This document shows, one piece after another, positions 1 through 5,617 of a stretch of 9,780 nt of DNA. This stretch comes from CAYLSV01 sp964386435 (GTDB lineage: Bacteria; Planctomycetota; Phycisphaerae; Tepidisphaerales; Tepidisphaeraceae), in contig CAYLSV010000118.1 in assembly GCA_964386435.1 (NCBI GenBank), forward strand, positions 1 to 9,780, read 5' to 3'. The stretch's first letter is position 1. Every line of letters begins with the position of its first letter. A program made the translations under genes and the position numbers. The notes beneath the pieces were generated by a model. It made no database searches. It was given only the letters and a program-made list of their open reading frames with translations, and was not told the DNA's origin.

Positions 1-30
1 GTAGCCCCGCCTCTACGAGGCGGTGGGGGC
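1..30 (+). repeat. GTAG-headed palindromic (REP-like) element, family A, single copy
   Basis: The window opens with GTAG followed by a hairpin with CCGCCTC and GAGGCGG arms around TAC, then a G-run. The same layout recurs at 8929-8958, where the stem is CCGCCGC/GCGGCGG. The stem positions that differ between the two copies change on both arms, so the foldback is preserved. The copy may extend left of the window. It is probably one half of an inverted pair, because the copies near 8573-8958 are paired. Confidence 0.7.
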
Positions 31-347
31 CTCGGCGACGCTCGCAGCCGATCGGGGTCGGACGGTCTATCTTGAGCCGCATCGATCGGGATTTTCGACG
101 CCGATAACGCCGCGGCGTGATCATGGTGCTCGTCCGCCAACCGTGTCTGCGGCCCACCACAGCCGCCCGAAGCTGGGGGCACCCGCTTTCTCGGACGCGA
201 AAGGGTTATCGGACCTCGCCCGTGTGGCCGATGTAGCGGTTATGGACCCCGCCGGGAAGGGCAGGTACGCCAACGTCCGGGCCGATGCGGTGTCTCATGG
301 TGGCAGACTTATCCCACAACCACGCCGACGTTTCTCGCGAGTACGCC
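31..347. other. Intergenic stretch with no gene seen
   Basis: About 317 bases between the first repeat and the first credible gene. The open frames crossing it give arginine- and proline-rich translations typical of shadow frames in GC-rich DNA. A perfect 12-bp palindrome ACGCCGCGGCGT lies at 107-118 and could be an operator, but nothing else supports that. No tRNA, riboswitch or convincing promoter was recognised. Confidence 0.5.
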
Positions 348-572
348 ATGACCACCGCCCCCACCCACGTTGCCCCGCCCGCCGCACAGCCGGTAGCCCC
401 GGCACACGATCACGTGCGGGCCGATGATGATTACGTTCCCTGCGTGTTCCTACTCGCCATGGCCGCGGCGTGCGCGGCGTGTCTGGTGCTCGGGCCGTCG
501 GTTCTGGTGGCGGCCGCGGGCGCGGCTATCGGCGGCCTCGCGGGGCTGCTGTTCGCCGGCACTTGCGAGTGA
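348..572 (+). CDS. Small hypothetical membrane protein with two predicted helices
   Basis: A 74-residue protein of unrecognised family. Residues 1-28 are hydrophilic and rich in proline, alanine and histidine, ending in an acidic DDD patch. Two hydrophobic stretches follow, about residues 30-49 and 52-71. The second is alanine/glycine-rich with small-residue spacing (GAAIGG) of the kind used in helix packing. There are four cysteines (32, 42, 45, 73) in a very short protein. The ATG at 348 was chosen because the coding-like composition begins there; an in-frame ATG at 285 would add 21 residues with no clear character. Only a weak GAG precedes the start. The gene ends 30 bases before the next one. 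Function is unknown; an inner-membrane location is inferred from the helices. Confidence 0.6.
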   Translation: MTTAPTHVAPPAAQPVAPAHDHVRADDDYVPCVFLLAMAAACAACLVLGPSVLVAAAGAAIGGLAGLLFAGTCE

Positions 573-591
573 GTTGCACCGGACCGGCGGC

Positions 592-597
592 TACAGT
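592..597 (+). promoter_or_regulatory. Candidate -10 box (TACAGT) for a leaderless start
   Basis: GCTACAGT ends 5 bases before the ATG at 603, and there is no Shine-Dalgarno sequence between them. Transcription starting about 6 bases after the box would begin at or next to the start codon. The same arrangement occurs at three other genes in the window. No good -35 at the usual spacing is visible. Confidence 0.45.
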
Positions 598-602
598 CGG
601 GC

Positions 603-1229
603 ATGACTCCCGACCCCGCCCGGCTGGCGCAGTTCCGCAAGATGGCCGCCGACGACCCGGACAACGAGCTGGGCCACTTCTCCCTCGGCCGCGAGCTGCA
701 CCTCGCCGGCGACCACGACGCGGCCATCGCCAGTTTCGATCGCGTCATCGCACTCAAAAGCGACTTCAGCAAAGCCTACCAACTCAAGGCCGAGGCCGAG
801 CTGGCCGCCGGCCGGGAGGACGCGGCGATCCAGACGCTCAAAACCGGCGTGGTGGTGGCCGCCAAGCGGGGCGACACGATCCCGAAGGACGCCATGGCCG
901 CCAAGCTCGCCGAGCACGGTCATGAGTTGCCGGAAGAAGCCAAACGCGTCGCCCCCAAGATCGAGGTCGGCGAGGGCCAGGTCTTTGACGTCCGCACCGG
1001 CCAGCCCGGCAGCCGGATGAAACGCCAACCCTTCAGAAACCGCCTGGGCGAGCTGATCTACGCCAACATCAGCCAGGAGAGCTGGGAGGAGTGGAAGGGC
1101 ATGGGCACCAAAGTCATCAACGAGCTCCGCTTGCCCCTCTCGGACCCCAAGGCCCAGGAGATGTTCGACCAACACATGATCGAGTTTCTGAACCTCGGCG
1201 ACCTGATCGAGCAGGACAAGCAGAAGTGA
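603..1229 (+). CDS. TPR protein fused to a YggX-like Fe(2+)-trafficking domain
   Basis: A 208-residue two-part protein. Residues 20-87 form about two tetratricopeptide repeats (ELGHFSLGRELHLAGDHDAA, then FSKAYQLKAEAELAAGREDA), a protein-binding helical scaffold. After a linker, residues 127-203 match the YggX/Fe(2+)-trafficking family, with GELIYANISQESWEEW and VINELRLPLSDPKAQEMFDQ corresponding to the family's GELGKRIYNEISKEAW and [20 protein letters not shown]. The free-standing family member in E. coli is about 91 residues and is linked to iron handling and protection of Fe-S clusters from oxidation. From memory the alignment runs without gaps from VFD to the GEL motif, so Asp129 sits where the conserved N-terminal cysteine of YggX lies. 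The ATG at 603 follows a -10-like box, with no Shine-Dalgarno site. The gene is convergent with the dehydrogenase. The domain call is strong; retention of the iron role is uncertain. Confidence 0.88.
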   Translation: MTPDPARLAQFRKMAADDPDNELGHFSLGRELHLAGDHDAAIASFDRVIALKSDFSKAYQLKAEAELAAGREDAAIQTLKTGVVVAAKRGDTIPKDAMAAKLAEHGHELPEEAKRVAPKIEVGEGQVFDVRTGQPGSRMKRQPFRNRLGELIYANISQESWEEWKGMGTKVINELRLPLSDPKAQEMFDQHMIEFLNLGDLIEQDKQK

Positions 1230-1230
1230 C

Positions 1231-1254
1231 CCGCCCCCCGCACCAGCGTGGCGG
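1231..1254. terminator. Possible bidirectional hairpin between convergent genes
   Basis: The 26-base gap between two convergent stop codons can fold: CCGCC (1231-1235) pairs with GGCGG (1250-1254), and an inner CGC pairs with GCG around ACCA, with an unequal internal loop. There is no T-run on either side. Its position between tail-to-tail genes is the main support. Confidence 0.35.
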
Positions 1255-1255
1255 A

Positions 1256-2203
1256 TCAGGTCGGGGCCGAATGCTCGGGTGGCTCCCCGGCGATCACCCG
1301 CCAGACGTCGCGGACGACCCAGCTCATGTTCTGCACCGCCCGCTTGGTGCGGCTGGCCATGTGCGGGGTGAGCAGCACGCGGTCGGGGAACTCGGCGGCG
1401 AGCGTGTCGTAGCCGCCGGTGGGTTCGGGCGGTTCGGGGTCGTAGACGTCGAGGGCGACGCCTTGAAGGGGGCCGGTGCGGAGGGCGTCGGCGATGGCCT
1501 CGGGGCGGGCGATGAGGCCGCGGCTGGTGTTGATGAGCCAGCGGAAGCCGCCGCGGAGACGGTCGGCGGTGAGCAAATCGCGGTTGCCCGGCCGGCCGTC
1601 GACGTGGACGCTCAGCACGTCGCAGCCGCCGAGCAGCGTCGGCAAATCGACCGCCGTTGCCGGCACGTCCACCTCGGCCGCGACATCGGCGAGATCGTGG
1701 TAAAGCACCTTCATGCCGAACCCGTGGTGCGCGATCCGCGCCGTCGCCCGGCCGACCCGACCCATGCCGAGAACGCCCAGCGTCAAGTCGGCCAGGTGTT
1801 CGCCGGCGTCCTTCCGCCGTTGCAGAAAACCATTGGCGTCCGGCAGCGGGGCGGGCATCAAATGCCACGGCCGCACGAGCCTGAGCATCAGCCCGTGGAC
1901 GAACTCGGCGACCGCCCTCGTGTTGGCGTCCGGCGTGTACACGACCTCCACGCCACGCCGCCGACACGCCGCGACGTCGATGCTCTCGAGCCCCACGCCG
2001 CCGCGGCCGACAACCTTCAGGTTCGGCAATCGATTCAGCAAATCACTGTTGACTGTCGTGTAACTGCGGACCACCAGGCCGACGGCCTCCGAATGCTCGC
2101 CCACACGCTCCGGCGGCACGTCAAAGCAGCGGCAGCGTTCGTCCAACCACGCCCGCGGCGTCGGATGGCCGCCCTCGGTGAAGATCACGGTCGGCTCGCT
2201 CAC
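1256..2203 (-). CDS. D-isomer-specific 2-hydroxyacid dehydrogenase, SerA-like
   Basis: A 315-residue NAD-dependent oxidoreductase that interconverts a D-2-hydroxyacid and a 2-oxoacid in the cytoplasm. The N-terminal half has the substrate-domain segment VGRGGVGLESIDV, followed by TPDANTRAVAEFV. The Rossmann motif GMGRVG is at 146-151, and Asp170 lies at the end of the second strand, as in NAD-specific members. Catalytic residues appear as Arg228 (NTSRG), Glu257 (DVYDPEPP) and His281 (TPHMAS). The SerA-style signatures suggest 3-phosphoglycerate dehydrogenase, but the ACT regulatory domain of long SerA forms is absent and no serine-pathway gene is adjacent, so the substrate is open. The GTG at 2203 was chosen because family homology begins just after it; an upstream ATG at 2287 would add 28 non-homologous residues overlapping the divergent gene. 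A TACGCT box lies 5 bases upstream. Confidence 0.9.
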   Translation of the reverse strand: MSEPTVIFTEGGHPTPRAWLDERCRCFDVPPERVGEHSEAVGLVVRSYTTVNSDLLNRLPNLKVVGRGGVGLESIDVAACRRRGVEVVYTPDANTRAVAEFVHGLMLRLVRPWHLMPAPLPDANGFLQRRKDAGEHLADLTLGVLGMGRVGRATARIAHHGFGMKVLYHDLADVAAEVDVPATAVDLPTLLGGCDVLSVHVDGRPGNRDLLTADRLRGGFRWLINTSRGLIARPEAIADALRTGPLQGVALDVYDPEPPEPTGGYDTLAAEFPDRVLLTPHMASRTKRAVQNMSWVVRDVWRVIAGEPPEHSAPT

Positions 2204-2208
2204 ACCGC

Positions 2209-2214
2209 AGCGTA
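2209..2214 (-). promoter_or_regulatory. Candidate -10 box (TACGCT) for a leaderless GTG start
   Basis: On the minus strand GCTACGCT ends 5 bases before the GTG at 2203, with no Shine-Dalgarno site in between. It lies in the 40-base gap between two divergent genes. No -35 consensus is visible. Confidence 0.4.
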
Positions 2215-2243
2215 GCCGGCACGCCGCTTGCACCGCGGACGGC

Positions 2244-2711
2244 ATGAGCGACGAACCCAAGGTCGGCAGCAGTGATGAAGCCGCCAAGCAAATCGGCGGC
2301 GACGGCGACTTCGGCGCCCCGGCCGACGATCAGGTCGAGCGGGCTTACGCCGCCAAAACCGTTCAGCAGCACGAGCCGGGCGAGAAGGAGATGCGCAGCC
2401 ACGGCGAGGGCACCCGGACCGCCGGGGTCGGCGGCAACAGCAGCGGCCGGGCCAGCAGCAGCGGCGGCGACGTCGACGCCGGCGACGACAGCCTCATCGG
2501 GTTGGGCGATCCGAACAAAACCGCCACCCCCGCCGACAACCCGCCCGAGCACGCCAAGACCCAGCCGATCATCGACGGCAGCACCGTCCGCCCCACCCCC
2601 GACGTCGAACACGACGGCAACACCGGCGCCGCCAACGTCAACAACCCCGCCCGCAACGACGACGCCTTCGCCGGCGAAATCACACCGGGTGAGGCGACGG
2701 GGCAGGGGTGA
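2244..2711 (+). CDS. Hypothetical acidic, low-complexity (probably disordered) protein
   Basis: A 155-residue protein beginning MSDEPKVGSSDEAAKQ, rich in Gly, Asp, Ala, Asn, Ser and Pro, with no cysteine or tryptophan and no hydrophobic segment, signal peptide or catalytic motif. Its composition predicts intrinsic disorder. Third codon positions are strongly G or C while first and second positions encode an unusual hydrophilic composition, which argues for a real gene. Residues 61-79 are Gly/Ser-rich (GVGGNSSGRASSSGG). The ATG at 2244 is preferred over an in-frame ATG at 2178 because the upstream start would lie inside the divergent dehydrogenase gene and adds basic, uncharacteristic residues. 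Neither a clear Shine-Dalgarno site nor a -10 box is visible. It is followed at once by an inverted repeat. The family is not recognised; a cytoplasmic location is inferred from the lack of export signals. Confidence 0.68.
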   Translation: MSDEPKVGSSDEAAKQIGGDGDFGAPADDQVERAYAAKTVQQHEPGEKEMRSHGEGTRTAGVGGNSSGRASSSGGDVDAGDDSLIGLGDPNKTATPADNPPEHAKTQPIIDGSTVRPTPDVEHDGNTGAANVNNPARNDDAFAGEITPGEATGQG

Positions 2712-2716
2712 TTGTC

Positions 2717-2807
2717 CCGGACCTGCGGCACGTGGTGCCGCGGCTACCGCGAGCAAGCCACACCGTCATGCCCCCGATAGCCGCGGCACCACGTGCCGCA
2801 GGTCCGG
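2717..2807. repeat. Inverted pair of GTAG-headed palindromes (BIME-like), family B
   Basis: Two 30-base arms, 2717-2746 and 2778-2807, are perfect reverse complements separated by 31 bases. Each arm holds its own small foldback, GCGGCAC/GTGCCGC around three bases. Read outward from the centre, the left copy starts GTAG (CTAC at 2744-2747 on the plus strand) and the right copy starts ATAG. The pair begins 5 bases after the upstream stop codon, so it could also serve as an intrinsic stem at the transcript end. A third, diverged copy lies at 3637-3667. Confidence 0.85.
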
Positions 2808-2841
2808 ATGCCCACCCTCGTCGCCGCGCGTGTCAGTCTGC

Positions 2842-2864
2842 TAGGATGCACCGACCCCCGGAGG
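2842..2864 (+). promoter_or_regulatory. Candidate extended -10 (TGCTAGGAT) and Shine-Dalgarno for the lipoprotein gene
   Basis: TAGGAT at 2842-2847 is preceded by TGC, giving an extended -10. A strong GGAGG at 2860-2864 sits 6 bases before the ATG at 2871 and decides the start. Unlike the leaderless-looking genes, this transcript would have a leader of about 17 to 22 bases. No -35 consensus is seen. Confidence 0.5.
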
Positions 2865-2870
2865 CAGACG

Positions 2871-3587
2871 ATGACGCATTGGCGGACCCCAATTTTCCTG
2901 CTCACCCTCGGCGGCGTTGTGCTCGCCGGGTGCGAGGACGAGGCGATCGAGCCGCCGGTGCCGAACGAGGTGCCCACGCCCTCGGTGCAAAGCGACCCGG
3001 TGGAAGAACCAGCGACCCGGCCGGCGATTGTGCAGAACATTTCGCCGGAGCTGCTGGCCAATCGGCGGCTGGGTGGGTCGGCAGTTGATCCGATCGATGA
3101 CGCCACGCTCGACTCGGCGATGCACGTCGGCAACGCCCCGGTCATGTTCGCCCCGGCCGTGCTGCATCTCATCCCCGAGGACGGCGGCACGAAGGCGATT
3201 TTGTTCAGCGACGACCCGGACGACGCGATGAACGCCGATTGGGACGGCAACGCGTTCTATTTCCAGATGTTTTTCGAGGGCATGACGGTCGACGAAGTGC
3301 TCGGCCAAAGCGGCCTCGCCGGGGGCATCGAGGACGGGCCGGTGGTGGCGGAGTGGGTCTTCCAGCACGAAGGCAGCGAACGCCGCGACACCCGCAACGG
3401 CCTGTTCCTCGCCGGCGGCGACCGCACGCTTCAGCCGGAGGCGGGCGAGATCATCATCGACGCCGAAGGCGCCCGGCTGAGCGTCCGGGTCGCCGGCTTC
3501 TTCCGCCAGTTCGAGGGCGACCGCGACAACGTCGGCCGCCAGGTGCCGGTGCGGGCGGTGCTGTATCCCGAGGTGCTGGAGCGGTAA
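2871..3587 (+). CDS. Putative lipoprotein of unknown function
   Basis: A 238-residue exported protein. The N-terminus MTHWRTPIFLLTLGGVVLAGC is a lipoprotein signal: a basic residue, a hydrophobic core and a LAGC lipobox with the acylated cysteine at position 21. After it come acidic residues and a Pro/Glu-rich tether to about residue 50 (EPPVPNEVPTPSVQSDPVEEP), then a folded-looking domain from about 54 to 238. That domain has alternating hydrophobic patterns suggestive of beta strands (GEIIIDAEGARLSVRVAGFF) and no catalytic motif I recognise. The Asp residues after the lipid cysteine would favour inner-membrane retention under the E. coli rule, but that rule may not apply here. The start is fixed by the GGAGG site. 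The gene is convergent with the SMP-30-like gene and shares no operon. The export call is firm; the role is unknown. Confidence 0.85.
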   Translation: MTHWRTPIFLLTLGGVVLAGCEDEAIEPPVPNEVPTPSVQSDPVEEPATRPAIVQNISPELLANRRLGGSAVDPIDDATLDSAMHVGNAPVMFAPAVLHLIPEDGGTKAILFSDDPDDAMNADWDGNAFYFQMFFEGMTVDEVLGQSGLAGGIEDGPVVAEWVFQHEGSERRDTRNGLFLAGGDRTLQPEAGEIIIDAEGARLSVRVAGFFRQFEGDRDNVGRQVPVRAVLYPEVLER

Positions 3588-3594
3588 TCCGTGA

Positions 3595-3667
3595 TCCGAA
3601 CCCGCGGCACCCACGACTCTTGGACGTTCGGACGCGGTAGCCGCAGCACCACGTGCTGCAGGTCCGG
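3595..3667. repeat. Family B palindrome, third copy with a degenerate inverted partner
   Basis: GTAG at 3637-3640 leads into the foldback GCAGCAC-CAC-GTGCTGC and ends GCAGGTCCGG at 3667, matching the family B arms at 2717-2807. The two stem differences are compensatory (G-C replaced by A-T on both sides). Upstream, TCCGAAC (3595-3601) followed by CGCGGCAC looks like a decayed inverted partner; TCCGAAC also pairs with GTTCGGA at 3626-3632. The element fills the gap between two convergent genes and ends one base before the stop codon of the minus-strand gene, so it may double as a bidirectional terminator. Confidence 0.75.
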
Positions 3668-3668
3668 T

Positions 3669-4601
3669 TTATCGCTGTGCCGAGCGGGCGTCGCGGACGG
3701 TGGTGCGGATGGCGTACAGGCCGGTGCGGGCGGTCATGAACAAGGTGCGGCCATCGTCGCCGCCGAAGGCGCAATTGGCGGGGGATTCGGGGACTTCCAC
3801 TGTGCCGAGGTGAGTGCCGTCGGGGGCGAAGACTTGGACGCCGTTGCCGGCGGTGGTCCAGACGTTGCCGTGTTCGTCGACGCGGATGCCGTCGGGCACG
3901 CCGGGCTCGATGGTGCAAAAGATTTCGCCGCCGGAGAGCGTGTTGTCGTCGTTGACGGTGAACCGGCGGATATGTTTTTCCTGATCATCGGCGATGTACA
4001 GCGTCTTCTCGTCGGCGGTGAACGCCAGGCCGTTGGGCCGCTTGAAGTCGGTGGCGACGGAGGTCACGCTGCCATCGGGGTCGAGGCGAAAAACGTAGCA
4101 GCCGCCGTACTCCATCAGCTCTTCCCGCTGCTTCGCCGGCAGGCCCCAGTACGGGTCGGTGAACCAGAGCGTGCCGTCGCTTTTGCTCTGCACGTCGTTG
4201 GGCGAGTTGAACTTCTTGCCGTCCCACTCGTCGGCGATCACGGTGCGTTCGCCACTTTTCGTCCGGCTGACGACGCGGCTGCCGTGCTCGCAGGTCACCA
4301 GGTGCCCATCGTGATCGACGACGTTGCCGTTGGCGTTGCGGCTGGGTTCCCGCCAGACGGAGACTTCGCCGTTTTTGTAGAAGTGCAGCCGGTCATTCGG
4401 GATGTCGCTGAAGACGAGGCCGCCGTCGAGCCATGCGGGGCCCTCGATGAACTGAAAACCGTCGGCGATTTTCTCGACTTTTGCGTCGGCGGCGAGCAGT
4501 TTCTCGAACTCGGCGGATCGGCCTTCGTTTGACATGGGACGGGTGGTGGGGGCGAGCAGGTTCAGCGACAGGAACAACGTGAGCAGCACGGCCGCGAGCA
4601 T
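3669..4601 (-). CDS. Secreted SMP-30/gluconolactonase-like hydrolase
   Basis: A 310-residue six-bladed beta-propeller of the SMP-30/gluconolactonase/LRE-like family, metal-dependent hydrolases that usually open sugar lactones. The family opening FIEGPAWL is at 51-58, and repeated blade motifs follow (GLVFSDIPNDRLH, DGHLVTCEHG, SDGTLWFTDPYWGL, RPNGLAFTADEKTLYIAD, PDGIRVDEHGNVWTT). By comparison with the family the metal ligands should be Glu53, Asn190 and Asp237, with Asn135 (SPND) near the substrate. The first 18 or so residues (MLAAVLLTLFLSLNLLA) look like an export signal lacking a basic n-region, which is why the ATG at 4601 is preferred to an internal ATG at 4535. Neither start has a Shine-Dalgarno site. 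It is divergent from the ABC exporter across 76 bases. Substrate unproven; a role in sugar-acid catabolism is family inference. Confidence 0.88.
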   Translation of the reverse strand: MLAAVLLTLFLSLNLLAPTTRPMSNEGRSAEFEKLLAADAKVEKIADGFQFIEGPAWLDGGLVFSDIPNDRLHFYKNGEVSVWREPSRNANGNVVDHDGHLVTCEHGSRVVSRTKSGERTVIADEWDGKKFNSPNDVQSKSDGTLWFTDPYWGLPAKQREELMEYGGCYVFRLDPDGSVTSVATDFKRPNGLAFTADEKTLYIADDQEKHIRRFTVNDDNTLSGGEIFCTIEPGVPDGIRVDEHGNVWTTAGNGVQVFAPDGTHLGTVEVPESPANCAFGGDDGRTLFMTARTGLYAIRTTVRDARSAQR

Positions 4602-4662
4602 ATCAGAAACCGGCCGTTGTCACCGAGCCACGGGTCAAGCGGCGGCGGGCGGCGGCGGCCGC

Positions 4663-4668
4663 TACACT
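4663..4668 (+). promoter_or_regulatory. Candidate -10 box (TACACT) for the exporter operon
   Basis: GCTACACT ends 9 bases before the ATG at 4678, with no Shine-Dalgarno site between. A start point 6 to 9 bases after the box would give a leaderless or nearly leaderless mRNA. The box sits in a run of GGC repeats and no -35 is visible. Confidence 0.45.
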
Positions 4669-4677
4669 GCCGGTTCG

Positions 4678-5454
<777 letters not shown>

Positions 5455-5488
5455 ACCCCGCGATGATCCAGACGCGTTACGAACACGA

Positions 5489-5570
5489 AGGTAGCTGCGA
5501 CTCGGCGAGTCGCAGTCGGACCGGGTGCGGTGAAACAACCGGACTGCGACTCGCCGAGTCGCAGCTACCT
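5489..5570. repeat. Perfect 29-bp inverted pair of GTAG-headed palindromes, family C, within the exporter operon
   Basis: Arms 5489-5517 and 5542-5570 are exact reverse complements with a 24-base loop. Within each arm a 21-base palindrome (CTGCGACTCG, one base, CGAGTCGCAG) folds by itself. GTAG lies at 5491-5494 and its complement CTAC at 5565-5568, so the heads face outward, opposite to family B. The element sits between the ATPase and permease genes, 34 bases after one stop and 47 before the next start. In mRNA it can form two small hairpins or one long stem. Confidence 0.88.
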
Positions 5571-5605
5571 CACGGTGTCGGCGCGTCGTGTTGTTCGCAT
5601 ATCCC

Positions 5606-5609
5606 GGAG
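5606..5609 (+). promoter_or_regulatory. Shine-Dalgarno site that decides the permease start
   Basis: GGAG lies 8 bases before the ATG at 5618. This favours the ATG over an in-frame GTG at 5588, which would place 10 uncharacteristic residues before the family's usual short cytoplasmic N-terminus. Confidence 0.65.
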
Positions 5610-5617
5610 ATCTTTTG

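Noticed and set aside
107..118. 12-bp palindrome ACGCCGCGGCGT as an operator
   Set aside because: Such short GC palindromes are expected by chance in this composition, and it is more than 200 bases from the nearest start; noted only as a possibility.
23..427. A 134-codon plus-strand frame at the left end
   Set aside because: It starts inside a palindromic repeat, crosses the start of the small membrane protein in another frame, and has a shadow-like Arg/Pro/His composition.
591..1967. A 458-codon minus-strand frame across the TPR-YggX and dehydrogenase genes
   Set aside because: It spans two recognised genes in other frames and gives arginine-rich low-complexity sequence; a shadow frame.
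4602..4660. A sigma-70 promoter for the SMP-30-like gene (minus-strand TTGACC about 35 bases upstream)
   Set aside because: No acceptable -10 hexamer lies at the right spacing, so only the -35-like half is seen.
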